From: Microcystis sp. T1-4
Lineage (GTDB): Bacteria; Cyanobacteriota; Cyanobacteriia; Cyanobacteriales; Microcystaceae
Reading direction: 5' to 3'
DNA: 20,511 nt
Assembly (NCBI RefSeq): GCF_000297435.1
Contig: NZ_CAIP01000083.1
Span: 1-20,511, forward strand
Shown here in pieces: positions 6,844-12,736 of the stretch. Position 1 is the first letter of the stretch. Each line of letters starts with the position of its first letter. Made by a program: the position numbers and the translations under genes. Under the pieces are notes generated by a model. That model had not been told where the DNA came from and searched no databases. It worked only from the letters and a program-made list of their open reading frames with translations.

Positions 6844-8262
6844 TGCGGTTCTCAATTACTGCTCAGAGAACGTTATCGAGCGCTAAAATTAATCGGTCAA
6901 GGGGGTTTTGGTAAAACATTTCAAGCGATAGATGAGGATAAACCTTCAAAACCCTATTGTGTAATTAAACAATTTTTCCCGTCAGCACAGGGAACAGGAA
7001 CTTTACAAAAAGCAGCAGAATTATTTAAAGAAGAAGCGATTCGTTTAGATAGTTTGGGAAGATACCCACAAATCCCCGAACTTTACGCCTATTTTACCGC
7101 TAATGACGGGCGACAATATCTCGTTCAGGAATATATCGAAGGACAAAATCTCGAACAAGAATTAAAACAGGAAGGAGTATTTAACGAAGCCAAAATTAAA
7201 CATCTTTTGTCAGAGATTTTACCGATTCTAGAATTTATTCATAGTAAACAAGTAATTCATCGCGACATTAAACCCGAAAATATTATTCGCAGAAAAAGCG
7301 ATAATAAATTGATTTTAGTGGACTTTGGCGCAGCAAAATTTGTCAGTCCTTTAAATCGTTCCATGACGGGAACAATTATCGGTTCTGCCGAATATATTGC
7401 CCCTGAACAGGGAAATGGCAAGGCAGTTAATGCCAGTGATTTGTATAGTTTGGGTGTAACTTGCCTTTATTTATTAACTGGAATATCTCCCTTTGATTTA
7501 TTCGATGGTGGGGAACACCAATGGGTATGGCGACAGTGGTTGGTTAATAATCCTGTTAGTAATGATTCAGGGAATATTCTTGATAAATTAATCGAGTTTG
7601 GCACAAAAAAACGCTATCAATCCGCCTCGGAAGTGTTGCAAGCTTTGCAGATAAAAACATCAGTCTCTATACCCCAGACAACTATTCAAAAACCCGTTAA
7701 TCCCGTTATTTCCGTTACTCAAACTCCCCCATCTATTCAGCTTAAAAGCGCCAAAGGAATCGATTATCGGAACTTAGAAGATTTATTAAAACGGCAGCAA
7801 TGGAAGCAAGCGGACGAAGAAACCGCAAGAGTGATGCTACAGGTAGCTAACCGAACAAAAGAGGGATGGCTACGGGTAGAAGATATCGATAATTTTCCCT
7901 GCGAGGATTTGCGAACCATTGACCAATTATGGGTTAAATATAGTGGCGGTCGCTTTGGTTTTTCCGTGCAGGCGAAAATCTACCGCGAACTCGGTGGGAC
8001 GCGGGAGTATAATGAAAGAGTTTGGAACGCTTTCGGAGATAGGGTAGGCTGGCGAGTGAATAATTGGATATACAGCTACTGGAATTGTACTTTTGACCTA
8101 AAAGCACCCCTAGGACACCTCCCGTTTTTATTGACGAGAGCCGACAACAGGACATTTGACATTTATATTGACGAGACCGGGACGCTAAGGAGGGGACATT
8201 TCGTGGGGGGGGCGTTGTTTTATAGGTCTCTCGCGTCGAGACTTGTAGAATGTAACATATAA
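6778..8262 (+). CDS. Ser/Thr protein kinase with N-terminal zinc ribbon and C-terminal GUN4 domain
   Basis: 494 aa, three parts. (1) Residues 4-23 form a four-Cys zinc ribbon (Cys4, Cys9, Cys20, Cys23). (2) Residues about 33-290 are a complete Hanks-type kinase: glycine loop GQGGFG (40-45), VIKQ with Lys64, catalytic HRDIKPEN with Asp163, metal-binding DFG with Asp182, and APE at 208-210. (3) After a Pro/Thr/Gln linker (about 295-325), residues 328-494 are a GUN4 domain (GIDYRNLEDLL to SLASRLVECNI). GUN4 binds porphyrins such as Mg-protoporphyrin IX and stimulates Mg-chelatase in chlorophyll synthesis; kinase-GUN4 fusions in cyanobacteria may sense tetrapyrroles, though the ligand and substrates are unknown. 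All catalytic residues are present, so it should be active. There is no membrane segment. The start is supported by the ribbon; no strong ribosome site is seen. Confidence 0.92.
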   Translation: MSLCLNPDCSHKNTPTDKFCHKCGSQLLLRERYRALKLIGQGGFGKTFQAIDEDKPSKPYCVIKQFFPSAQGTGTLQKAAELFKEEAIRLDSLGRYPQIPELYAYFTANDGRQYLVQEYIEGQNLEQELKQEGVFNEAKIKHLLSEILPILEFIHSKQVIHRDIKPENIIRRKSDNKLILVDFGAAKFVSPLNRSMTGTIIGSAEYIAPEQGNGKAVNASDLYSLGVTCLYLLTGISPFDLFDGGEHQWVWRQWLVNNPVSNDSGNILDKLIEFGTKKRYQSASEVLQALQIKTSVSIPQTTIQKPVNPVISVTQTPPSIQLKSAKGIDYRNLEDLLKRQQWKQADEETARVMLQVANRTKEGWLRVEDIDNFPCEDLRTIDQLWVKYSGGRFGFSVQAKIYRELGGTREYNERVWNAFGDRVGWRVNNWIYSYWNCTFDLKAPLGHLPFLLTRADNRTFDIYIDETGTLRRGHFVGGALFYRSLASRLVECNI

Positions 8263-8306
8263 AGGTAACAGCCAATTTTTAAGAATTGTATCGGAGGGAA
8301 AACCAA

Positions 8307-8519
8307 ATGCTAGAAATTAACAAAAACTATGTATTAGACAAAGATCAAAAGCCGATTGCCGTTCAAATTCCCATTGCTGAATTTGAAAAAATCGAAGAAA
8401 TCCTAGAGGATTACGGACTAGGAAAACTCATCGAAGAAGTTGAAAATGATCAAATCTTAGACAAAGAAAAAGCCTTACAATATTTAGAATCGCTTAAAAA
8501 CAAAAATGTGGAAGGTTGA
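8307..8519 (+). CDS. Antitoxin of a RelE/ParE-type pair, copy A
   Basis: 70 aa, acidic, with an N-terminal strand region (VLDKDQKPIAVQIPIAEF) typical of Phd/YefM-like cyanobacterial antitoxins, followed by a toxin-binding helix. I chose the ATG at 8307 because GGAGGG lies eight bases upstream (8293-8298) and the copies at 9637 and 12737 start at the same codon; an in-frame TTG at 8286 is rejected. It overlaps the next gene by 14 bases, the usual translational coupling of TA pairs. It differs from copy C (12737) at only two residues, so the two antitoxins probably cross-react. Confidence 0.85.
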   Translation: MLEINKNYVLDKDQKPIAVQIPIAEFEKIEEILEDYGLGKLIEEVENDQILDKEKALQYLESLKNKNVEG

Positions 8520-8778
8520 ATACAACAAGAGATTTTTAAAAGAATTAACCTCCTTGCCAAAAGACATACAATCTCGCGTTGAGTTGATCGTATTTTCCGA
8601 GTTAGAAACTGACAATCCTTTTGAATTAGGCTATCTCGATAAAATGAAAGGACATAAAGATAAATATAAAATTAGAGTTGCAGATTATAGGATTGGCCTG
8701 ACTATTGATAAACCCAATCAAACCATCATCTGTCAACGGGTCGCACATCGTAGAGAAATTTACAAAACTTTTCCTTGA
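8506..8778 (+). CDS. RelE/ParE-family toxin, copy A
   Basis: 90 aa, basic. The family signature is visible: an N-terminal strand (MWKVEYNKRFLKEL), two helices with LPKDIQSRV, and the core KYKIRVADYRIGLTID ending in VAHRREIY. RelE-type members cleave mRNA on the ribosome and ParE-type members poison gyrase; the sequence alone does not separate them. The DYRIG core and the basic residues that usually line the active face are intact, so this copy looks functional. It is coupled to the antitoxin by a 14-base overlap. The similarity to copy B (12936) continues about 35 bases past the stop codon, marking a roughly 510-bp duplicated block. Confidence 0.88.
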   Translation: MWKVEYNKRFLKELTSLPKDIQSRVELIVFSELETDNPFELGYLDKMKGHKDKYKIRVADYRIGLTIDKPNQTIICQRVAHRREIYKTFP

Positions 8779-8859
8779 TAGAAAAATACCGCTATCTTTA
8801 TCTGTCAATTGCTTTCTAATCATTTTAATCGATGAACAGGGGAATTGGAACTTTGAATT

Positions 8860-9069
8860 ATGAAAAAATCACCTTCGGAAATGACTAACGCAGAACTCCG
8901 TCAGTATCTTTCGGAACATCGAAATGAAGAAGCTATTTTTAGTGAAGCACTAGAAGTATTATTAAGCCGAAAAAAAGACGGGTTTAACTATCCCGCACCT
9001 CAAACGATGTCCTATAAAGAAATAGAAACGATTTTCAAGGAAAAATTAAATCAAATAATTGAGGAATAG
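8860..9069 (+). CDS. Small acidic protein, DUF6887-like
   Basis: 69 aa. The segment MTNAELRQYLSEHRNEEAIFSEALEVLLSR is, from memory, typical of a cyanobacterial family now called DUF6887, usually found in pairs with another small gene. Residues 8-45 should be helical; the C-terminal half (SYKEIETIFKEKLNQIIEE) is acidic. It ends five bases before the HicB-like gene, so the two are surely co-transcribed. No function is established; it is either an antitoxin-like partner or a remnant of a two-gene module. Family naming is from recall. Confidence 0.7.
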   Translation: MKKSPSEMTNAELRQYLSEHRNEEAIFSEALEVLLSRKKDGFNYPAPQTMSYKEIETIFKEKLNQIIEE

Positions 9070-9074
9070 AAATC

Positions 9075-9281
9075 GTGCGTTATGCGATTATTATCGAAAA
9101 AGCTGAAAATAACTATTCCGCTTATGTTCCTGATTTACCCGGTTGTGTTACTACAGGTAAAACCCTAGAGGAAATCGCAGAAAATATGAAAGAAGCAATT
9201 CAATTTCATCTAGATGGATTACAAGAGGAAGGGCTGCCAATTCCCCAACCAGCCACCTATTGCGAGTATATCGAAGCGTAA
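9075..9281 (+). CDS. HicB-like antitoxin (no HicA partner visible)
   Basis: 68 aa, GTG start five bases after the preceding stop. It is the partial RNase H-fold module of HicB: the strand MRYAIIIEKAENNYSAYVPD, the motif PDLPGCVTTGKTLEE, a helix AENMKEAIQFHLDGL and the strand LPIPQPATYCEYIEA. HicB neutralises the mRNA interferase HicA. No HicA (short, basic, catalytic His in a GSHH-like motif) lies on either side: upstream is the DUF6887-like gene, downstream a PIN-toxin remnant. It lacks a C-terminal DNA-binding domain, like the many short solitary HicB-like proteins of cyanobacteria. Confidence 0.85.
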   Translation: MRYAIIIEKAENNYSAYVPDLPGCVTTGKTLEEIAENMKEAIQFHLDGLQEEGLPIPQPATYCEYIEA

Positions 9282-9283
9282 CC

Positions 9284-9439
9284 GATCACCTGCATCCTGT
9301 CCGCGACTTTTATCTGTTAACATGGAACTGTAAACATATTACTAATGCTCAAATTCAGAAAAAACTTCTCAATATATGCGCGGATTTCGGCTACAAATTA
9401 CCGCTAATCTGTACACCTTACGAGTTAATGGGAGAATGA
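9284..9439 (+). pseudogene. C-terminal remnant of a PIN-domain (VapC-like) toxin
   Basis: An open stretch with no start codon encodes about 51 residues, including FYLLTWNCKHITNAQ, then LLNICADFGYKLP and ICTPYELMGE before TGA at 9437-9439. It matches the C-terminal third of PIN proteins such as the one at 10968 (YLVTWNCNHLANAN, then VTPLELFKE). The N-terminal two thirds, with the first acidic residues of the nuclease, are gone and the sequence joins directly to the end of the HicB-like gene. The toxin is therefore dead, while its downstream partner (9443) remains. Confidence 0.8.
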
Positions 9440-9442
9440 GCT

Positions 9443-9643
9443 ATGTGGGAAGATGAAATACTCGAAGAAATTCATAAGATTAGAGAAGAACACGCCAAGT
9501 CTTTCAACTACGATATAAAAGCTATCTGCGCTGATTGGAGGGAGAGACAAGGGAAAAGTGGTAGAAAATTAGTTCGGTTAAATACCGCCCAAAACATGAC
9601 AAAAAATAGCGAAAATGATACTATTGAGAGAACCAAATGCTAG
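9443..9643 (+). CDS. Antitoxin-like partner of the lost PIN toxin, with an altered tail
   Basis: 66 aa beginning MWEDEILEEIHKIREEHAKSF, a recurrent Microcystis-type sequence that follows PIN toxins; the same EEIHKIREEH motif recurs in the partner of the intact PIN gene at 11393. The first 45 residues look like the conserved small antitoxin (helical, charged; KAICADWRERQGKSGRK). The last 20 or so (LVRLNTAQNMTKNSENDT to IERTKC) are atypical, and the stop codon lies inside the start of the next antitoxin gene (9637). The tail is probably acquired by fusion to the leader of that gene. It starts four bases after the PIN remnant's stop. Confidence 0.65.
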   Translation: MWEDEILEEIHKIREEHAKSFNYDIKAICADWRERQGKSGRKLVRLNTAQNMTKNSENDTIERTKC

Positions 9644-9831
9644 AAATTAACAAAAGCTATGTATTAGACAAAGATAAAAAGCCGATTGCCGTTCAGATTC
9701 CCATTGCTGAATTTGAAAAAATTGAAGAAATCCTAGAGAATTACGGACTAGGAAAACTCATCGAAGAAGTTGAAAATGATCAAATCCTAGACAAAGAAAA
9801 AGCCTGGCAATACTGCCCGCATATACTGTAA
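9637..9831 (+). pseudogene. Truncated antitoxin, copy B of the RelE/ParE pair, toxin missing
   Basis: 64 codons. The first 56 residues match the antitoxins at 8307 and 12737 with changes N7S, Q14K, D35N and L57W or so; after KEKAWQY the frame diverges to CPHIL and stops, losing the C-terminal 11 residues (LKNKNVEG) that overlap the toxin gene in the other copies. No toxin sequence follows. The product could still fold and repress or neutralise toxins from the paralogous pairs (an orphan 'anti-addiction' antitoxin), but the loss of the C-terminus argues for decay. Confidence 0.75.
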
Positions 9832-9880
9832 AATCTATTTTATAGAAGTCTATAAAGAAATTGGCTAAATTACAATATAA

Positions 9881-10201
9881 ATGCCTTATTTAAATCCCAA
9901 TGCGACAATCCCACCAGCTAAATTAACCTGGTATTTGCTAGTTTTACAACCCAAAGATGATAAATCAGGCTTTCTGGCACAAGCGGGATATAATTTAGAC
10001 AACTGGCAGGTATTGGAACAAGATTTAAGACGTATTCTTCTCAACGAGGCCACCTTAAATAAACAAACAAAGTTCGGTGATATTTATGAAATTAAAGGAC
10101 TTTTACAAGGGGTGAACGGGATAAACTTACGAGTCTCTACCTATTGGATTATCGACTCACTTACGAAAGAAACAAGATTTGTGACTTTATTACCAGATTA
10201 A
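9881..10201 (+). CDS. DUF6883-like protein, probable first gene of a two-gene module
   Basis: 106 aa. The pattern fits the family I recall as DUF6883: an opening PNATIPPAKLTWYLL, a middle helix around GFLAQAGYNLDNWQVLEQDL, then FGDIYEIKGLLQG and a closing strand STYWIIDSLTKETRFVTLLP. There is no signal peptide or catalytic motif. Members of this family occur as free-standing small proteins in cyanobacteria and at the ends of larger proteins in other bacteria; a toxin role has been suspected but not to my knowledge shown. Twelve bases separate it from the DUF4926-like gene, suggesting one transcript. Family assignment is from recall. Confidence 0.7.
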   Translation: MPYLNPNATIPPAKLTWYLLVLQPKDDKSGFLAQAGYNLDNWQVLEQDLRRILLNEATLNKQTKFGDIYEIKGLLQGVNGINLRVSTYWIIDSLTKETRFVTLLPD

Positions 10202-10213
10202 AAGAGTTAGACT

Positions 10214-10450
10214 ATGAAATTTGATATGTTTTCCGAAGTTCAATTAACCGAAGATTTGCCAGAATCTAATTTGTCTCGTGGCACTCACGCGATTATCGTG
10301 GATTATTGTCCTCGACCCGAAGGCCAAGAGGATGGCTATGTTTTAGAAGTGTTAAATAATCAGGGAAAAGCCTATACAGTTATCGCTGTAGAAGTTTCCA
10401 AGATTGAATCAATTCAAAATCTTAAACAGGATGAATTGCAAATTATATAA
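10214..10450 (+). CDS. DUF4926-like protein, probable second gene of the module
   Basis: 78 aa. It resembles DUF4926 proteins: MFSEVQLTEDLPESNLSRG, the SH3-like strand pattern GTHAIIVDYCPRPEGQEDGYVLEVLNNQG and a final strand TVIAVEVSKIESI. The fold is probably a small beta barrel. The family often sits directly after DUF6883-like genes in cyanobacteria, as here, so an antitoxin or immunity role is a reasonable hypothesis but not established. GAGTTAGACT precedes the ATG; the ribosome site is weak. Confidence 0.72.
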   Translation: MKFDMFSEVQLTEDLPESNLSRGTHAIIVDYCPRPEGQEDGYVLEVLNNQGKAYTVIAVEVSKIESIQNLKQDELQII

Positions 10451-10547
10451 TTCTGTTATTCTTAGTGGATTTAATCCCCCATCCTAGCAATGGCGAAATG
10501 GGAGCAATTTTAGAGGTTTTTAACGCTCTCGGTGAGTCAATTTCAGT

Positions 10548-10633
10548 AGTAACCTTTGGGGTGGTTGGGTTTCGCTTAAACAATCGAATTGAGCCATTTT
10601 CGACCCAGTATTGTTTCGCTCAACCCAACCTAC
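10548..10633. mobile_element. Partial, inverted copy of the GTAGGTTGGGTTGA element
   Basis: The reverse complement of this stretch matches 6525-6610 over about 85 bp with a few differences, mainly near the middle (CGACTGAAAAAGCG in one, CGATTGTTTAAGCG in the other). The right end TCAACCCAACCTAC (10620-10633) is complete; the other end is missing. Both elements are followed by the same AATAATTGCT in the same orientation. Confidence 0.75.
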
Positions 10634-10652
10634 AATAATTGCTTATATTAAT

Positions 10653-10725
10653 TTCTGATTAATTGCCAATTCATTGCCGACACAAGAGTTAAAGCGATAA
10701 CAATTCATTGCTGTATGTAACAATA
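10653..10725. repeat. 73-bp direct repeat, upstream copy
   Basis: Identical to 11635-11707 except for one base (G/A). It contains an 11-base motif CAATTCATTGC twice, at 10667-10677 and 10701-10711 (34 bases apart). The two 73-bp copies flank the PIN-toxin locus in direct orientation. It could be an operator/promoter block copied with TA genes or a target of recombination. Confidence 0.88.
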
Positions 10726-10967
10726 TAAGAGGAGTGCGATCGCTGATCTTGTAGGGTGCGAAAACGCGCGTGTAACGCACCGCTAATGTTTGGGATAAAA
10801 TGGAGAAGCTTCAATGCGATCGAGTCCAAGTGCGATCGCTATGAGAAATGATCGAGGTCAAGCATGACAGTGCAATAACTTCGTTACAGAGATAGGATAG
10901 TAGAATAGAGGGGGCTACCATACGGCTGCTTCAGGCTTTGATTTAGTCTTCTCGATCAGTTATTATC

Positions 10968-11396
10968 ATGAAAGAAAAAGTGTACTTGGATTCCACGGTT
11001 CCGAGTTATTACTTTGATGAGCGTGAAGCTCTAAAAACTTTTACCGAAATCACAAGGAAGTGGTGGTCGGAGATGTCCAGTTATTATGATTTATATATTT
11101 CGGATGCCGTGCTTCAAGAACTAACCAACGGAAACTATCCGCGTAAAGCTGAAATTATTCATTTGGTTTCGAGGATTCCTTTACTACCGCCGACTTCTGC
11201 TCTTGAACAAGTTGTCGAGTTTTATCTTGCCTATGCCAGCTATTTCGACATTCAATATCTCGTTACTTGGAATTGCAACCACCTAGCGAATGCTAACAAA
11301 CGGAAGCATATTCGCGTTATCAATGCCCGCCTTGGTTTGTCAACACCTGAAATTGTCACACCACTTGAACTATTCAAAGAGGAGAATAACTTATGA
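10968..11396 (+). CDS. PIN-domain (VapC-like) protein with a probable internal deletion
   Basis: 142 aa. VapC-type toxins are Mg-dependent ribonucleases. Visible: VYLDSTVPSYYFD with the first acidic residue Asp8, ISDAVLQELTNG with Glu51, and the C-terminal YLVTWNCNHLANAN around residue 100. Full-length relatives are about 155-165 aa and carry a segment ending in GDALH[LV]A just before the TWNC strand, supplying another catalytic Asp. Here EFYLAYASYF joins directly across that place, so about 15-18 residues including this Asp appear deleted in frame. The protein may be inactive or impaired. It overlaps its partner by four bases (ATGA). It is flanked by two 73-bp direct repeats. Confidence 0.8.
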   Translation: MKEKVYLDSTVPSYYFDEREALKTFTEITRKWWSEMSSYYDLYISDAVLQELTNGNYPRKAEIIHLVSRIPLLPPTSALEQVVEFYLAYASYFDIQYLVTWNCNHLANANKRKHIRVINARLGLSTPEIVTPLELFKEENNL

Positions 11397-11605
11397 TCCA
11401 CTCAGAGATTTTGCAAGAAAAAGATAAAACTCAAACAAGATTATCGGAGGAATGCACGTCTATCCATGACTATTTAGTTAAGTCTCGCATTGCTGCGGAA
11501 AAGGCTGCGGAATCCTACGGGTTTACTCTCAAGTATGCTGAAGAAATTCATAAAATTCGAGAAGAACACACCAAAGCTTTCAACGTCAACACAACAGCCT
11601 CTTAG
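11393..11605 (+). CDS. Probable antitoxin partner of the PIN protein, hybrid tail
   Basis: 70 aa, ATG overlapping the PIN gene stop by four bases, so translation is coupled. The order toxin-then-antitoxin is unusual but the same as at the 9284/9443 locus. Residues 1-50 are a helical, charged protein (RLSEECTSIHDYLVKSR, then ESYGFTLKYAE). Residues 50-65 carry the EEIHKIREEH motif of the other partner (9443), so the gene may be a fusion of two antitoxin types. The stop codon TAG at 11603-11605 is the first part of a repeat-element end (TAGGTTGGCTTGAGCGAAAC), meaning that the original C-terminus has been cut off. Confidence 0.68.
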   Translation: MIHSEILQEKDKTQTRLSEECTSIHDYLVKSRIAAEKAAESYGFTLKYAEEIHKIREEHTKAFNVNTTAS

Positions 11606-11622
11606 GTTGGCTTGAGCGAAAC
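11603..11622. repeat. End fragment of the GTAGGTTGGGTTGAGCGAAAC element
   Basis: TAGGTTGGCTTGAGCGAAAC differs by one base from the left end of the element at 6525-6644. It supplies the stop codon of the PIN-partner gene and lies 12 bases before the second 73-bp repeat, reproducing the order element-end then 73-bp repeat seen at 10620-10725. Confidence 0.7.
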
Positions 11623-11634
11623 GCTATAGATTGA

Positions 11635-11707
11635 TTCTGATTAATTGCCAATTCATTGCCAACACAAGAGTTAAAGCGATAACAATTCATTGCTGTATGT
11701 AACAATA
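11635..11707. repeat. 73-bp direct repeat, downstream copy
   Basis: Matches 10653-10725 with one mismatch. The CAATTCATTGC motif occurs at 11649-11659 and 11683-11693. It ends 29 bases before the GTG of the DUF433 gene, so here it could act as a promoter or operator for that gene. Confidence 0.88.
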
Positions 11708-11736
11708 CAGAATAAGTTTATCTCAGGAGTTCCACA

Positions 11737-11970
11737 GTGATTAAAGAGCTAGACCGTATTACTGTTAATCCACAAATATGTCTTGGACAGCCAACGATTC
11801 GAGGAATGCGTATCACTGTAGGATTTGTTCTGAAACTGTTGGCTAGTCAGTTATCTATTCAGGAAGTTTTAGAGGCTTATCCAGAGTTAGAGGAGGAAGA
11901 TATTCGTCAGGCTATTAATTATGCAGCTTGGGCTGTATCCGATTATATCGTTAGCTTCACTTCGGCATGA
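11737..11970 (+). CDS. DUF433 (VapB45-like) antitoxin, orphan
   Basis: 77 aa. The DUF433 pattern is clear: ITVNPQICLGQPTIRGMRITV, then VLKLLASQLSIQEVLEAYPEL and EEDIRQAINYAAWAV. These winged-helix-like proteins pair with DUF5615 PIN-like toxins encoded directly downstream. No such toxin (about 110 aa starting with a strand and a conserved DE.hs motif) is present between 11971 and 12162, where only repeats are seen. The GTG start at 11737 has CAGGAG at 11724-11729, a good ribosome site. Confidence 0.88.
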   Translation: MIKELDRITVNPQICLGQPTIRGMRITVGFVLKLLASQLSIQEVLEAYPELEEEDIRQAINYAAWAVSDYIVSFTSA

Positions 11971-11981
11971 TTTCTTATTCC

Positions 11982-12023
11982 GAGGCTCTGCCTTAGAACA
12001 CCATATCTAAGGCTCTACCTTAA
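11982..12023. repeat. Short imperfect tandem repeat AGGCTCTGCCTTAG / AGGCTCTACCTTAA
   Basis: Two 14-16-base copies, at 11982-11996 and 12008-12023, are 26 bases apart, and each is itself partly palindromic (AAGG...CCTT). They fill part of the gap after the DUF433 gene where its toxin would be expected. The remaining sequence up to 12162 shows nothing I can identify. Confidence 0.6.
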
Positions 12024-12162
12024 ACCAGTATTCAGGTAGAAACTGAAGAGAGCGTTCCCCGGTAGAATATGGGAACGGGATAAAATTGTCAAATCCATAT
12101 CTTCTCGTGAATCGATTAAAATATAGTTATTAGTTAATATCCATCTCACAACAATTTAAATC

Positions 12163-12414
12163 ATGAAAGGTATTCAGTATATTGTCGATGAAACAGGAGA
12201 AAAAACAGCAGTTGTTATCGATCTAAAAGAATGGGGTCAACTGTGGAATGAGTTTTATCAAAATTTACTCGATCGCTCTCCCGTAAACGAAGACTGGATA
12301 AATCGATCGCCTTTTCGAGAAAAATTAGATCAAGCTCTGATATGGAATGCTAATCATCCACCGCAGTTATCAGATCTAGAATCCCTAGAGAGCAAACTCG
12401 ACAATCATGAGTGA
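12163..12414 (+). CDS. Antitoxin-like small protein of a RelE-like pair
   Basis: 83 aa. The N-terminus (MKGIQYIVDETGEKTAVVIDLKEW) has the strand pattern of Phd/YefM-like antitoxins, followed by an acidic helical tail (ESLESKLDNHE). It overlaps the following toxin-like gene by eight bases (ATGAGTGA), typical of a translationally coupled TA pair in antitoxin-first order. The middle part (SPVNEDWINRSPFREKLDQA) has no motif I know. Confidence 0.75.
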   Translation: MKGIQYIVDETGEKTAVVIDLKEWGQLWNEFYQNLLDRSPVNEDWINRSPFREKLDQALIWNANHPPQLSDLESLESKLDNHE

Positions 12415-12706
12415 GGTTTTACTTGATCTAAACAACCCGATTTTTCAGCGAGATTTATTCAATTTACCCAAAAGTGAAGCATTATCCGCTCTGAAAACTT
12501 TCAGGAAAATTTCTCAACTAACTTGGGAGCAGTTATATCAAGATCAAGGATTAAAATGGGAGAAGATTAATTCTAAAAAAGGTCAAAAAGGAGAAACCTT
12601 GTACAGTTTTAGAATCACGCAAAAATGTAGAGCAATTGCTGCTAGAGAAGGTGATTATTTACGAATACTTTCTTTACATTCCGATCACGATTCAGCTTAT
12701 CAATAA
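12407..12706 (+). CDS. RelE-like toxin
   Basis: 99 aa. Helical N-terminal half (SEALSALKTFRKISQLTWEQL), then the strand-rich toxin core: GETLYSFRITQKCRAIAAREGDYLRILSLHSDHDSAY. The FRITQKCRA strand, the basic residues and the final LHSDHD with two histidines fit RelE/plasmid-stabilisation-type ribonucleases of cyanobacteria. The coupling to 12163-12414 supports this. Exact mechanism and target are not deducible. Confidence 0.75.
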   Translation: MSEVLLDLNNPIFQRDLFNLPKSEALSALKTFRKISQLTWEQLYQDQGLKWEKINSKKGQKGETLYSFRITQKCRAIAAREGDYLRILSLHSDHDSAYQ

Positions 12707-12736
12707 TAATCTAGAGAACTTTTAGAGGAACTCCAA

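Larger units (their letters stand above)
10451..10967. other. 517-bp intergenic region filled with repeats
   Basis: No gene is supported here. In order it holds the tail of the inverted MITE copy (10548-10633), one copy of a 73-bp repeat (10653-10725), a HIP1 octamer at 10736-10743, a GGTGCG/CGCACC hairpin (10755-10760 with 10776-10781) of the widespread GTAGGGTGCG family, and a second HIP1 at 10832-10839. The last 120 bases before the PIN gene should contain its promoter, but no clear -35/-10 pair is seen. Confidence 0.7.

Noticed and set aside
10451..10967. Possible origin or riboswitch in the large intergenic region
   Set aside because: The content is explained by dispersed repeats; no DnaA-box cluster or conserved aptamer pattern is visible.
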